A DNA stretch of 47,898 nucleotides from Chloroflexota bacterium (GCA_029778235.1 JAKOQS010000214.1:1-47898), one strand, 5' to 3'; positions 1 to 9,042 are shown, counted from the stretch's first letter. Program-made: numbers and translations. Notes: a model not told the origin generated them from the letters alone.

Positions 1-1
1 G

Positions 2-1618
2 ACGCCCGTCCAGGCCGGGTCGATCCCCCTGGTCCTCGCCCGTCGCGACCTCCTCGCCAACGCCCAGACGGGCACCGGCAAGACTGCCGCGTTCGTGCTG
101 CCGATCCTCCAGTTGCTCCACGCAGCCGGGCCCACGGCGTCCGTCCCCGCACCGACCGCGGTGGACCGGCGCGGCCGGCCGATGCCGGAGCGGCGCGTCC
201 GCCCCGTCCGGGCACTCGTCGTCGTCCCGACCCGGGAGCTCGCGATCCAGGTCGAGGAGAGCGTCCGTATCTACGGCCGCCATCGCCCCGTCCGTTCGCT
301 GGCGATCTACGGCGGCGTCGGCTTCGATCCGCAGGTGCGACGCCTCCGCGAGGGTGTCGACCTCGTCGTCGCGACCCCGGGGCGCCTGCTCGACCACGTC
401 CGCCAGGGGACGATCCGGCTCGGCTCGGTCGAGTTCCTCGTCCTCGACGAGGCGGACCGGATGCTGGACATGGGCTTCCTGCCCGACATCCGCCGGATCC
501 TGGAGCTCCTGCCACGCGAACGGCAGAGCCTCCTGTTCTCCGCGACCTTCCCCGAGGAGATCCGGGCCCTGGCCGCCGGCCTGCTGCGCGACCCCGCGTC
601 CGTGCAGGTCGCCCCGCGGAACACGGCGGCCGAGCTCGTCCGCCAGGTGGTGCACCCGGTGGACCGCGAGCGCAAGCGCGAGCTGCTCTCGCACCTCGTC
701 CACAGCGGCCGCATCTACCAGGCGCTCGTCTTCACCCGCACCAAGCACGGCGCGAACCGCCTCGCCGAGCAGCTCGAGCGCGACGGGATCCGGGCGGCCG
801 CGATCCATGGGAACAAGAGCCAGAGCCAGCGGGTGCGGGCCCTTGACGCGTTCAAGGCGAACAAGGTCGCGGTCCTCGTCGCGACCGACATCGCGGCGCG
901 CGGGATCGACATCGACGCCCTCCCGCACGTCGTGAACTACGAGCTGCCGATGGTCGCCGAGGACTACGTCCACCGGATCGGCCGCACCGGGCGCGCCGGG
1001 GCCGGCGGCGAGGCGATCTCGCTCGTCTGCGTCGACGAGGCGCGTCTCCTGCGCGACATCGAGGCGCTGCAGCGCCAGCGCATCCCGTCGGAGCCCGTGG
1101 CGGGCTTCGCGCCGGATCCGCGGATCAGGCCCGAGCCGATCCTCCGGCGCGGCGGCGGCCGCCCGGGGAGCGTCCCGCGGGTCGCCAGGCCGGTCCCGGG
1201 CGGGCGCGACGGCGGCCCGGTGCACGGCGCCAGGCCGGTCCCGGGCGCGCGCGACGGCGGCCCGACATACGCCGGCCGACCGGCGCCCCGCCGCCACGAC
1301 GAGCATGCCGGCCACGCCTCCCCGGGTCGCGCGCGGCGCGAGGAGGACCGCCACGCCGCGGTGCCGGCCGTCGACCGGAGCGAGCGGCCGTGGCGGCCGG
1401 TGACATCCCTCCCGGGCGAACGCCTGGCACGCGACACGCGGAGCACGCCCCACGGCCCGGGCGGGCGGCCCGCGCACGGCCCGGGCGGGCGGCCCGCGCA
1501 CGGCCCGGGCGGGCGACCGCACGGCCCGGGCGGGCGGCCCGCGCACGGCGCGGCCGGCCGGCCCACCCACGTGCAGGGCAGGCACGCGGGTCCGTCCCGG
1601 CCCGGTCGCCCGCGGTGA
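2..1618 (+). CDS. DEAD-box ATP-dependent RNA helicase (5' truncated by window edge)
   Basis: ATP-dependent RNA unwinding, cytoplasmic, of the RhlE/DeaD type. The reading frame is open from base 2, so the first codons (Q-motif region, reading TPVQAGSIP) lie at the window edge and the true start is outside. Seen in order: Walker A AQTGTGKT (about 62-85), PTREL, DEAD (446-457), SAT (539-547), and motif [10 protein letters not shown] (971-994). After the RecA2 domain comes a roughly 170-residue basic, Gly/Pro/Arg/His-rich tail ending in HGPGGRPA repeats, a layout common in RNA-binding tails of RhlE-like proteins. The helicase call is firm. The specific role (cold adaptation, ribosome assembly or RNA decay) cannot be told from sequence. 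Confidence 0.95.
   Translation, partial: TPVQAGSIPLVLARRDLLANAQTGTGKTAAFVLPILQLLHAAGPTASVPAPTAVDRRGRPMPERRVRPVRALVVVPTRELAIQVEESVRIYGRHRPVRSLAIYGGVGFDPQVRRLREGVDLVVATPGRLLDHVRQGTIRLGSVEFLVLDEADRMLDMGFLPDIRRILELLPRERQSLLFSATFPEEIRALAAGLLRDPASVQVAPRNTAAELVRQVVHPVDRERKRELLSHLVHSGRIYQALVFTRTKHGANRLAEQLERDGIRAAAIHGNKSQSQRVRALDAFKANKVAVLVATDIAARGIDIDALPHVVNYELPMVAEDYVHRIGRTGRAGAGGEAISLVCVDEARLLRDIEALQRQRIPSEPVAGFAPDPRIRPEPILRRGGGRPGSVPRVARPVPGGRDGGPVHGARPVPGARDGGPTYAGRPAPRRHDEHAGHASPGRARREEDRHAAVPAVDRSERPWRPVTSLPGERLARDTRSTPHGPGGRPAHGPGGRPAHGPGGRPHGPGGRPAHGAAGRPTHVQGRHAGPSRPGRPR
1451..1543 (+). repeat. 24-nt tandem repeat inside helicase tail
   Basis: Four consecutive units starting CACGGCCCGGGCGGGC at 1451, 1475, 1499 and 1520. 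The third unit is 3 nt shorter, so the reading frame is kept. They encode HGPGGRPA-type octapeptides. A second, looser repeat (ARPVPGxRDGGP twice) lies at about 1190-1265. The array sits wholly within the helicase gene and has no spacer structure. Confidence 0.85.
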
Positions 1619-1660
1619 CCACGGCCTGACGCGGCGCGGGCGCGCGCGGCGCCGCCACCG

Positions 1661-2296
1661 TCAGGGCCCGACGATGCCCAGCAGGACGAGGCCCTCGCGG
1701 ACGAGCAGCACCGCGAAGACGGCGAGGACCGCGCCGAGTGCCCGCATGATCCATGGGTAGGCACCGCCGGTCAGGGCGCCGCGCGAGGCGCCCACGGCCA
1801 GCGCGACCGCCACCTTGGAGCCGACGAGGCAGGCGTAGAAGCCCACGAGGAACGCGGCCGGGCCGACGGGTCCGTTCGCCGCGGCGGCGAGCAGGATCGG
1901 AGCCCCGACCGTGATCCAGAACAGGTACGGGTGCGGGCTCAGCGCGTTGACCGTGGCGCCCTGGCGCCAGGAGCGCGGCGCCGAGCCCTCGTCGCCGACG
2001 GCGAGCCGCGTCGTGCGCAGGCTCTCGATCGCGAGGTACGCGACGAACGCCCCACCGGCCAGGGCGATGATCCCCAGGACGGCATCGCTCTCGAGGCGCG
2101 AGAGGACGAGCACGCTCAGCAGGACGATCGGGGCATCGGTGATCAGCGGCGCCATGGCCACCTTGAGGCCCTCGCGCGGGCCGTGGCGCACCGTCTGGCT
2201 GACGACGAGCGCGAGCAGTGGACCCGGGGACAGGCCCGCGGCGAGCCCGAAGGCGGCCCCGGCCCCGAGCAGGCCGACGACGTCCGACGGCGTCAT
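1661..2296 (-). CDS. LysE family translocator
   Basis: Predicted inner-membrane exporter of the LysE/RhtB superfamily (amino acid or related metabolite efflux), 211 aa, the usual family length. Visible features are the N-terminal GLSPGPLLALVV segment, typical of the first helix, a long run of hydrophobic segments consistent with about six helices, and a central polar loop with NALSPHPYLFWI, which resembles the family's NP(K)xxLFW region. The gene is convergent with the helicase. Substrate cannot be inferred. Start is the ATG at 2296, with no clear Shine-Dalgarno. Confidence 0.85.
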   Translation of the reverse strand: MTPSDVVGLLGAGAAFGLAAGLSPGPLLALVVSQTVRHGPREGLKVAMAPLITDAPIVLLSVLVLSRLESDAVLGIIALAGGAFVAYLAIESLRTTRLAVGDEGSAPRSWRQGATVNALSPHPYLFWITVGAPILLAAAANGPVGPAAFLVGFYACLVGSKVAVALAVGASRGALTGGAYPWIMRALGAVLAVFAVLLVREGLVLLGIVGP

Positions 2297-2410
2297 CCCG
2301 CGCGCTCGTCGGTGCGGTCGACCGGCCGGTCCATCGTCATGCGGACAGTGTGACGGCGGGCCGCGGGCGGCATGCCATCATCCGGGCATGTCGAGAGCGG
2401 ACGACGCCCG

Positions 2411-2896
2411 ATGACGCGCGACAAGCGGGGGCTGACGAGCGCGGGGATCCTGCTCTACCGCCGGGATCCGGACGCCATCCGGGTGCTCCTCGCGCACCCG
2501 GGCGGCCCCTTCTGGATCGGGCGCGATGCCGGCCACTGGACCATCCCCAAGGGCGAGGCCGGGCCCGGCGAGGAGCTGATCGACGTCGCCCGGCGCGAGT
2601 TCCTCGAGGAGACCGGGTCCGACGCTCCCGCGAGCGAGCCGCTGCCGCTCGGCGAGGTCTTCCAGAAGTCGGGCAAGCGCGTGGTCGCATGGGGCCTCGA
2701 GGGCGACCTCGACCCGTCCACGGCGGCCAGCAACACGTTCGAGATGGAGTGGCCGCCCGGGTCGGGCGTGGCCGTCGTCTTCCCGGAGATCGACCGGGTG
2801 GCGTGGTTCGATCCCGACGAGGCCCGCGCGGCGCTCAAGGCCGCCCAGGTCCCGCTCATGGAGCGCCTGCTCGAGATCCTCCGCGCCGGCGGCTGA
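2411..2896 (+). CDS. NUDIX hydrolase
   Basis: Hydrolase of nucleoside-diphosphate-linked substrates, 161 aa from the ATG at 2411. The Nudix box is complete: G-x5-E-x7-RE-x2-EE-x-G, reading GEAGPGEELIDVARREFLEE followed by TG. The N-terminus (TSAGILLYRR) and the segment HWTIPKGE are typical of the MutT-like and Ap4A-hydrolase-like branch. An in-frame ATG at 2372 would add 13 residues not expected in the family. The later start was chosen because the Nudix fold begins a few residues after it. Substrate unknown. Confidence 0.85.
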   Translation: MTRDKRGLTSAGILLYRRDPDAIRVLLAHPGGPFWIGRDAGHWTIPKGEAGPGEELIDVARREFLEETGSDAPASEPLPLGEVFQKSGKRVVAWGLEGDLDPSTAASNTFEMEWPPGSGVAVVFPEIDRVAWFDPDEARAALKAAQVPLMERLLEILRAGG

Positions 2897-3003
2897 CCAC
2901 GGCTGCGACACCGCGGAAGACGGCCCGGATCCCGGGCGCGCCGAGGGATCGCGGGCGCGCTTCGGCACTGGTCGCCGCTCGTCGGCGGCCGCACCATGCG
3001 CGC

Positions 3004-3363
3004 ATGCACGCACGGCTCCTGCGGTTCGGCGAGATCGAGGTGGGCGGCCGCGCATTCCCGCACGACGTCGTGATCGACGGCGGCGACGTGCGCAAACGCC
3101 GCAAGGGCCCGTCGAAGGACCGCCGCGAGGCGTACGGGCACACGCCCCTGACGGCGGCCGAGGCGATCCCGTGGGGCCCGCGCGGCTCGCGACTGGTCGT
3201 CGGCACCGGTGCCGACGGGATGCTGCCCATCGACCCGGACGTGTGGCGCGAGGCGGAGCGGCGCGGCGTCGAGATCGTCGCGCTGCCGACCGAGGACGCG
3301 TGCACGCTGCTCGAGGGGGTCCCGGCGCGGGACGCGCGGGCGATCCTCCACGTGACCTGCTGA
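3004..3363 (+). CDS. Mth938-like domain protein
   Basis: 119 aa protein resembling the Mth938/NDUFAF3-like family (DUF498). Members are small globular proteins of uncertain bacterial function; eukaryotic relatives assist complex I assembly. Recognisable parts are the N-terminal FGEIEVGGRAFPHDVVI strand pair and the central GSRLVVGTGADGMLPI loop followed by a helix and VEIVALPTEDAC. The CACCAT box that ends 6 nt before the ATG is a weak match to the leaderless spacing seen at fdhD and fdhA1. Family assignment fairly sure, function unknown. Confidence 0.8.
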   Translation: MHARLLRFGEIEVGGRAFPHDVVIDGGDVRKRRKGPSKDRREAYGHTPLTAAEAIPWGPRGSRLVVGTGADGMLPIDPDVWREAERRGVEIVALPTEDACTLLEGVPARDARAILHVTC

Positions 3364-3420
3364 CCTCGCCGACATGCCGCCGTGGACGCCGGGTCAGGCG
3401 CGGCGTGAGACCATCACCCC

Positions 3421-3768
3421 ATGGACATCCTGGGGATCGACGTCGCCTTCTACCACGCCGACGACATGGAGGCGTCGGCCGCGTGGTATCGGGACGTGCT
3501 GGGCCTGCGCCAGGTCGCGGACCACGGAGAGTGGCGCGAGTTCGCGGTGGGCGGGGCCCGGTTCGCCATCGACTCCGGGACGTCCCCGGCGGAGATCCCG
3601 AACGCGATCGTCTCGTTCCGCGTCGCGGACCTCGACGCGGCCGTCGCCGAGCTCGCCGCGCGGGGCGTCACGCCCGTCCACGCCGTGATCGACGCTGGCC
3701 CGACGCGGTTCGTGACCGTGGCGGATCCGGCCGGCAACCTGGTCCAGCTCTCGCAGCCGAAGGCCTGA
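3421..3768 (+). CDS. VOC family (glyoxalase/bleomycin-resistance fold) protein
   Basis: 115 aa single-domain vicinal-oxygen-chelate protein with the two beta-alpha-beta-beta-beta modules: ASAAWYRDVLGL in the first and ADPAGNLVQLSQ in the second. Members are metal-dependent isomerases, dioxygenases or binding proteins. Metal ligands are not obvious enough to assign chemistry. GACCAT lies 6 nt upstream of the ATG, again compatible with a leaderless start. Its neighbours give no pathway clue. Confidence 0.85.
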   Translation: MDILGIDVAFYHADDMEASAAWYRDVLGLRQVADHGEWREFAVGGARFAIDSGTSPAEIPNAIVSFRVADLDAAVAELAARGVTPVHAVIDAGPTRFVTVADPAGNLVQLSQPKA

Positions 3769-3831
3769 GGCCGGTCGAGCCGCGCGACGCGCCGCCATGC
3801 CGCCCCTGCGTGGTCCCCGGCGAGCGAGCCT

Positions 3832-4980
3832 TCAGTACGCGCCGTACTCGAGCGATGCCTCGCGCATCGCGATGATGTTCTCGGCCGGGACGCCGGCCTG
3901 GATGTTGTGGATGGCCGCGAACACGTAGCCACCCCCGGGCGCGAGGGCGTCGACGCGGCTGTGGACCTCGTCGCGCACCTCCTGCGGCGTCCCCGCCCAG
4001 AGGACGCGCTGCGTGTCCACGCCGCCGCCCCAGAAGGAGATCTCGCTGCCGAACTCGGCCTTGAGCTCGGCCGGGTCCATCCCGGCCGCGCTCACCTGGA
4101 CCGGGTTGAGCACGTCCACGCCGATCTCGATGAAGTCGCCGATGAGGGGTCGCACGGCGCCGCAGGAGTGGAGGGCCACCTTCGCAGGCGTCCGCGCATG
4201 GATCGCCCGGAAGAGCTCGGCCTGCCGCGGCTTCACGTACCGGCGGTATGCCTCCGGCGAGATCAGGAGCGACTGCTGGGTCCCCTGGTCGTCACCCTCG
4301 AAGAAGACATCGACGAGGTCGCCCACCTGCGCGAGAACGTGCTCGTAGTAGGCGAGCTTCCACTCCAGGACGCGGTCCATGATCGCGCAGGCGAGGTCGG
4401 GCTCGCCGGCGAGATCCATGAAGAACTGCTCGAGGCCGCGGAGCCAGCTGGCGGTCTCGAGGATCCCGCCGCCGAAGCCCCAGATGCAGACCGCCCGTCG
4501 CTCCACGTCGCGGATCTGGAGCGCGCGTTCGCGCATCCCCGCCGTGCGGCCGGCGTCGACCGGCTCCGGGCTCGGCTGCGCCCGGACGTCGTGGATCGTG
4601 ATGTCCCCGGCGAGGGGGCTGTACGCGAGGTCGTGGTACAGGCCGCCGTCCACCGGGCAGCGCCAGCCCATCCCGAAGTCATCCCAGATCCACGCGTACC
4701 CGTCGCGGACCTCGTCGCGCTGTCGCGTGACGAGTGGCGTTCCCTGGAAGAGGCCGCCCGTGTCGACGGCGAGGCGCCCGCGCACGTCGTCGTCCACGAC
4801 CGCGAGGTGCTGGGTCCTGTCCTGCACGACGAGGGCCCGCGGCGGCAGCCCCAGCGCGGGCACGAGGCGCCGGTACGCCTCCTCGTGGATCCCCGTCACG
4901 ATCGTCCCGCCGAGGTCGAACGGGACGCGGTCCGGCTCCCGATGGGCGAGCGTCGTGAGCACCCGCTCGCGTCCGTCCAT
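3832..4980 (-). CDS. Uroporphyrinogen decarboxylase (URO-D) family protein
   Basis: 382 aa protein of the URO-D/MtaA-like superfamily, whose members are true HemE or zinc methyltransferases acting on corrinoids. It is probably not HemE: the N-terminus reads MDGRERVLTTLAHREPDRVPFD, as in the MtaA/CmuA-like branch, and there is an HSCG metal-ligand motif (ALHSCGAVRPLIGDFIEIG) followed by DVLNPVQVSAAGMDP and WGGGVDTQ. Start ATG at 4980 with a strong GGAGGT 4 nt upstream on the minus strand. Divergent from the class III aminotransferase, with 183 nt between. No corrinoid protein is visible nearby, so the substrate is open. Confidence 0.8.
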   Translation of the reverse strand: MDGRERVLTTLAHREPDRVPFDLGGTIVTGIHEEAYRRLVPALGLPPRALVVQDRTQHLAVVDDDVRGRLAVDTGGLFQGTPLVTRQRDEVRDGYAWIWDDFGMGWRCPVDGGLYHDLAYSPLAGDITIHDVRAQPSPEPVDAGRTAGMRERALQIRDVERRAVCIWGFGGGILETASWLRGLEQFFMDLAGEPDLACAIMDRVLEWKLAYYEHVLAQVGDLVDVFFEGDDQGTQQSLLISPEAYRRYVKPRQAELFRAIHARTPAKVALHSCGAVRPLIGDFIEIGVDVLNPVQVSAAGMDPAELKAEFGSEISFWGGGVDTQRVLWAGTPQEVRDEVHSRVDALAPGGGYVFAAIHNIQAGVPAENIIAMREASLEYGAY

Positions 4981-5163
4981 GGCACCTCCTCGATGCCTCG
5001 ATGCTACGTCGTGGCATCCGGGTCCGTGGGCGCTCGTGGCGGGCGCTATCCTCGGGCGACGCCCCGCCTCCCCCGCAGCGACGCCGCAGACCCGGCCCGA
5101 CCATCGCCTTCGCGTCCACCGGACGCCCTCCCGCACCATCACCCAGCACCCGGAGTGACCCCG

Positions 5164-6432
5164 ATGCCCGAGACCCGTTACTGGCACGGATTCGCCGACA
5201 TGCACGGCGTCCGCTCGAACGAGATCGTCTTCCGCCGCGCTGAGGGCGTCTGGATCGAGGACGTCGCCGGCCGACGCTACCTCGATGCGACGGCCGGCCT
5301 CTGGTACTGCAACGTCGGGTACGGGCGACGCGCGATCGCCGACGCCGCGGCCGAGCAGATGGTCCGCCTGTCGGCGTACTCGAGCTTCGGCGCCTACACC
5401 ACCGAGCCGACCGTCCAGCTGGCCGCGCGGCTCTCGGCCATGGCGCCGATGGCCGACGCGGTCGTCTTCTTCGGCTCGGGCGGCAGTGACGCGATCGATA
5501 CGGCCGCCAAGCTCGTCCGCCGCTACTGGGACGTCATGGGCCGGCCGGACAAGCGCCTCATCGTGAGCCGCGAGCACGGCTACCACGGGATGCACGCGTG
5601 GGGGACGTCGCTGGCGGGGATCCCCCTCAACAAGGCGGGCTACGGCGGCGAGCTCGTGGACGACGTGGCGCACGTGGGCTGGGGCGACACCGATGCGCTC
5701 GCGGACCTGTTCGAGCGGCGTGGGAACGAGATCGCCGCGTTCGTCGGCGAGCCCGTGACGGGTGCCGGCGGCGTCATCCCGCCGGAGCCCGGCTACTGGG
5801 ACGAGGTCCAGCGCCTGTGCCGGGCGCACGACGTCCTCCTCGTCGCCGACGAGGTCATCACCGGCTTCGGCCGCCTCGGCGTCGCGTGGGGCTCGCAGCG
5901 GTACGGGATCGACCCGGACATCGTCACGTTCGCCAAGGGCGTCACGTCCGGCTACGTCCCGCTCGGCGGCCTCCTCGTGGGCGCGCGCGTGAAGGCGCCG
6001 TTCTGGGACGACCCCATCCCCGGCGCCGTCTTCCGCCACGGATACACGTACTCCGGGCACGCGACCGCGTGCGCGGCCGGGATGGCGAACCTCGACATCC
6101 TCGAGGGCGAGGGGCTCGTGGAGCGGGTCCACGCGCTGGAGCCGGTCCTCGCGGACGCTGTCGCCCGACTCGATGCGCACCCGCTGGTGGGCGAGACGCG
6201 GTCTGTCGGCCTGACCGCCGCCGTCGAGCTGAAGGACGAGGTCCTCGTCGCGGATCCGGCGGCCGCGGAGAAGGCCTCGGCGGCGATCCGAACGCAGGCG
6301 GGCGTCCTGACGCGCGTCCTGCGCGGCCGGGCGCTGCAGATCTCGCCGGCGTTCGTCATCACGGAGGCGGAGATCGACGCCCTGGTGGACGGGTTCCGGA
6401 CCGGCCTGAACGCGATCGCGGCGGCGGGGTAG
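5164..6432 (+). CDS. Class III (omega) aminotransferase
   Basis: PLP-dependent aminotransferase of fold type I, 422 aa, normal for the family. Catalytic lysine is K258 in TFAKGVTSGYVPLGG. The PLP-binding aspartate lies in VADEVITGFGR, and the GSGGSDAIDTAAKLVR segment binds phosphate. The pattern matches omega-transaminases that use beta-alanine, GABA, putrescine or other amines, with pyruvate or 2-oxoglutarate as acceptor. The precise donor cannot be read off. A GGAG lies upstream of the ATG. Confidence 0.9.
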   Translation: MPETRYWHGFADMHGVRSNEIVFRRAEGVWIEDVAGRRYLDATAGLWYCNVGYGRRAIADAAAEQMVRLSAYSSFGAYTTEPTVQLAARLSAMAPMADAVVFFGSGGSDAIDTAAKLVRRYWDVMGRPDKRLIVSREHGYHGMHAWGTSLAGIPLNKAGYGGELVDDVAHVGWGDTDALADLFERRGNEIAAFVGEPVTGAGGVIPPEPGYWDEVQRLCRAHDVLLVADEVITGFGRLGVAWGSQRYGIDPDIVTFAKGVTSGYVPLGGLLVGARVKAPFWDDPIPGAVFRHGYTYSGHATACAAGMANLDILEGEGLVERVHALEPVLADAVARLDAHPLVGETRSVGLTAAVELKDEVLVADPAAAEKASAAIRTQAGVLTRVLRGRALQISPAFVITEAEIDALVDGFRTGLNAIAAAG

Positions 6433-6490
6433 ACGCCCGGCGGCCACCGGGCCGGGACCGGCGGGCACACGGCCAGGGGCGGCCGGGGAG

Positions 6491-7747
6491 TCAGCCGCGG
6501 CGGGCGTCCCGCACGGCCGACGCGATCCGGCGCGCGGCCTCGGCCAGGTCGGCCTCCGGGTACCGCGTGAACGCGAGGCGGAGCGAGCTCCGACCGCCGT
6601 CGCCGGTCGCGTAGAAGCGCCGGCCGGGCACGTAGGAGACCCCCCGGGCCTCGGCGGCGGGGAGCAACGCGGCCGCGTCCAGGCCGCCCGGCAGCGTGAC
6701 CCACGTGAAGAAGCCCCCGCGCGGCTGCGTCCAGGACGCGTCGGGCAGGTGCTCCGCGAGCCCGCCGAGCAGCGCGTCCCTGCGCGCGCGGTAGAGCCGC
6801 CGGAGGTCCTCGACGTGCCCGGGGTACGCGCCGGTCGCGATGTACGTCGCGACGGCGAGCGCAGGGACGTGCGCGATCCCGCCGCCCGAATCGATGACGC
6901 CGGAGGCCACCGCGCGTGCGGCGAGAGCTGTATCCGCCGACAGGTACCCGAGCCGCAACCCGGGAGCGATCGTCTTGGAGAACGAGCCGAGGCGCACCAC
7001 GCTCCCCGGCGCCCCGATGCTCCACAGCGACGGCGGGGTCGTGCCGTCATAGGCGAGCTCGCGGTAGACGTCATCCTCGACGATCGTGACCTCCGCCTCC
7101 GCGGCCAGGGCCACGAGCTCGCGGCGACGGCCGTCCTCGAGCGTGACCCCGGTCGGGTTGTGGAAGGTGGGGATCGTGTAGAGCATCCGCACGCGGCGTC
7201 CCGCCCCACGGAGCCGCGTGATCGTCTCGGCGGCTGCCTCGGTCCGCAGCCCGCCGCCGTCGAAGGGCAGGGAGACGAGGTCCACCGGGTGGTCGCGCAG
7301 GACGCGGACGGCGAGGTGGTAGGTGGGCTCTTCCACGAGCACCGCGTCGCCCGGCGACAGGAGCAGCGTGGCAGCGAGGTCCAGCGCGTGCGACGCGCCG
7401 GCGGTGACGACGATCTCGGCGGGCGTCGGGACGCGCGCGTCCGTGGCGGCCAGCCGGTCGCGGATGGCCTCGACGAGCGGCGGCGGACCCGCGTCCCGGC
7501 CGTACGAGAGCGCGTCCGGACCGTACCGGTCGAAGGCCTCGGCCGTCGCGGCTCGGAGCGCCGCGACCGGCAGGAGGTCGACGTCGGGATGGCCCCACGC
7601 CAGGTCGATGATCCCCGGCCGGTCCACCACCTGGACGACGCGGGCGTCGTCGGGCGCGGTCGTCCCGGGCGGGGAGTCGGGGAGGCGGTACGGCACCCGC
7701 GTATGGTGCCGCACGACGGGCGTTCGCGCTGCCCTGGGCGCGCGCAT
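6491..7747 (-). CDS. PLP-dependent class I aminotransferase (MocR/2-aminoadipate-transaminase-like)
   Basis: Fold type I aminotransferase without a DNA-binding domain. Seen: ITAGASHALDL-type cofactor region (VVTAGASHALDLAATLL), PTFHNPTG, and Schiff-base lysine K258 in GSFSKTIAPGLRLGY. C-terminal RLAFTR is the substrate-carboxylate arginine region. Most similar in layout to LysN/ARO8-like enzymes acting on 2-aminoadipate, aromatic or branched-chain amino acids. Start uncertain: ATG at 7747 is used, but GTG at 7696 fits the start of the conserved fold as well, and neither has a clear Shine-Dalgarno. Confidence 0.85.
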   Translation of the reverse strand: MRAPRAARTPVVRHHTRVPYRLPDSPPGTTAPDDARVVQVVDRPGIIDLAWGHPDVDLLPVAALRAATAEAFDRYGPDALSYGRDAGPPPLVEAIRDRLAATDARVPTPAEIVVTAGASHALDLAATLLLSPGDAVLVEEPTYHLAVRVLRDHPVDLVSLPFDGGGLRTEAAAETITRLRGAGRRVRMLYTIPTFHNPTGVTLEDGRRRELVALAAEAEVTIVEDDVYRELAYDGTTPPSLWSIGAPGSVVRLGSFSKTIAPGLRLGYLSADTALAARAVASGVIDSGGGIAHVPALAVATYIATGAYPGHVEDLRRLYRARRDALLGGLAEHLPDASWTQPRGGFFTWVTLPGGLDAAALLPAAEARGVSYVPGRRFYATGDGGRSSLRLAFTRYPEADLAEAARRIASAVRDARRG

Positions 7748-7801
7748 GATGGCCGTGCGAGCCGGCGACATCCGGATCCGGGGCATGCGAGGTGCACGAC
7801 G

Positions 7802-8164
7802 ATGTTCCAGCTCATCGATGGGCTCCCGGCGGAGGTCGTCGGCGTCCGCGCGGTCGGCGTCGTGACGAAGGAGGACTACGAGACGGTCCTCGACCCGGCC
7901 GTGGAGGCGGCCGGTGCCGGGGGTTCGCTGCGGATCCTGTACGTCCTCGGGCCGGAGTTCGAGAGGTACTCGGCCGGCGCGATGCTGGCGGACACGGAGG
8001 AGTACGCGAAGCTGTGGCGGGCGTGCAGCCGGATGGCCGTCGTGACCGACGTCGGCTGGATCCGCGACGCGTGCGGGCTCTTCCGCCATGGGCTTCCCGG
8101 CGACCTCCGGGTCTTCGCGTACGCGGATCGCGAGGCCGCCCGCGACTGGATCGTCGGCGACTGA
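7802..8164 (+). CDS. SpoIIAA-like (STAS-fold) protein
   Basis: 120 aa protein resembling the SpoIIAA-like/DUF3478 family: short beta strand opening (MFQLIDGLPAEVVGVRAVGVVTKEDYE), central helix-strand units, and a C-terminal RVFAYADREAARDWI ending typical of this family. These are lipid- or protein-binding STAS-like domains rather than true anti-sigma-factor antagonists. GAGGTG upstream of the ATG serves as ribosome binding site. Divergent from the aminotransferase; no functional link can be argued. Confidence 0.75.
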   Translation: MFQLIDGLPAEVVGVRAVGVVTKEDYETVLDPAVEAAGAGGSLRILYVLGPEFERYSAGAMLADTEEYAKLWRACSRMAVVTDVGWIRDACGLFRHGLPGDLRVFAYADREAARDWIVGD

Positions 8165-8226
8165 CGCACGGCTCCGCGACGGGGGGCGCCGGCGAGGCCC
8201 GACGAGTCGGACGCCGGTCGCGTGAG

Positions 8227-8266
8227 TGCCGCATCCGGGGGTATCGCTTCGCGCCCGGATGCGGCA
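8227..8266. repeat. 13-bp perfect inverted repeat
   Basis: TGCCGCATCCGGG at 8227-8239 is the exact reverse complement of 8254-8266, separated by a 14-nt loop. It lies between the stop of the SpoIIAA-like gene and the start of the small membrane protein. It could act as a terminator, although no T-run follows, or as an mRNA leader hairpin. Confidence 0.6.
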
Positions 8267-8320
8267 TCATGCGCGGCACGGTCCGGCGGGGAGCCGGCGA
8301 TCGTGGAGGAGAGGGAACGG

Positions 8321-8566
8321 ATGGAGACGAAAGCGCGACGGACGCGGGCCGCGGTGGCGGCCGCCGCCGGCCTCATCGGCGCCCTTGCGCTGCCGGCGCT
8401 CGCCCTCGCGGCGACGGAGGGCGAGTCGGCACCGCCGTCCCCGCTCACGGTGGGCGGGGCGCTCGCGATCATCTGCGTGATGGCCGTGGTCCTCTTCCTC
8501 GTCGGGCTAGCCGGGGTCCGCGGCGCTGCCACGGACGCGAAGGTGGAGCACGACGCGAAGGACTGA
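8321..8566 (+). CDS. Small secreted or membrane-anchored protein of unknown function
   Basis: 81 aa. The start at 8321 was chosen because GGAGGAGAG stands just upstream and because it gives a clean signal-peptide-like N-terminus: positively charged (METKARRTR), then an alanine/leucine hydrophobic core ending ALALAA. After a short polar stretch (TEGESAPPSP) comes one transmembrane segment (about residues 48-66, LAIICVMAVVLFLVGLAG) and a charged cytosolic tail. No family recognised. Confidence 0.65.
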   Translation: METKARRTRAAVAAAAGLIGALALPALALAATEGESAPPSPLTVGGALAIICVMAVVLFLVGLAGVRGAATDAKVEHDAKD

Positions 8567-8667
8567 CTGCCGCCCACCACGGCGGCCCTTCAGCGCGCTC
8601 CGGCCCGCCCCGACGCCCGGGCCGCCGGCACGGCCCCCGGCCCGCACCGCCGCCGCTCCTGCTCCGG

Positions 8668-9042
8668 TCAGGTCCCCTTCGTCGGGTCGCCCTTGACCCG
8701 GTTGAGCTCCACCGCCTGGCGGACCCACCCGGCCACGAGATCCCGGTCCACGTCGGCCAGCGTCACGAGGCGGACGTGGCGCATCCGGTCACCCTCGCCG
8801 ACGAGGCGCCCGGACGGGTCGTGGATCTCCGTGCCGCGCCAGAACCCGAGGTTCACGCTCTTCCCGAACGCCTTGATGTAGGCGAACGGCCCGCCGGACT
8901 CGTAGACCGGCTGCGCCCACTTGATGGTCTCGCGTGCTTCCGGAGCGGTGGTCCGGATCACCTCGCGGAGGGTCGCGACGATCGCGCCGCGTTCGCCCCC
9001 GAGGCCGGCGATGTAGCCGTCGACGGTCTTCTCGGACGCCAT
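8668..9042 (-). CDS. DUF1801 family protein
   Basis: 124 aa. The layout TVDGYIAGL...LREVIRTTAPEARETIKWAQPVYE...AYIKAFGKSVNLGFWRG matches the DUF1801/YdhG-like alpha-beta fold, a small family of unknown biochemical role found widely in soil bacteria. Start ATG at 9042, downstream of GAGGTGCAG. No operon partner. Confidence 0.8.
   Translation of the reverse strand: MASEKTVDGYIAGLGGERGAIVATLREVIRTTAPEARETIKWAQPVYESGGPFAYIKAFGKSVNLGFWRGTEIHDPSGRLVGEGDRMRHVRLVTLADVDRDLVAGWVRQAVELNRVKGDPTKGT

Noticed and set aside
1451-1543. CRISPR-like repeats
   Set aside because: The units are contiguous, have no spacers and are in frame in the helicase tail.
3832-7815. A 1327-aa minus-strand protein
   Set aside because: Only the last 382 residues (URO-D family) are real; the upstream part lies across two aminotransferase genes and is repetitive Arg/Pro/Ser.
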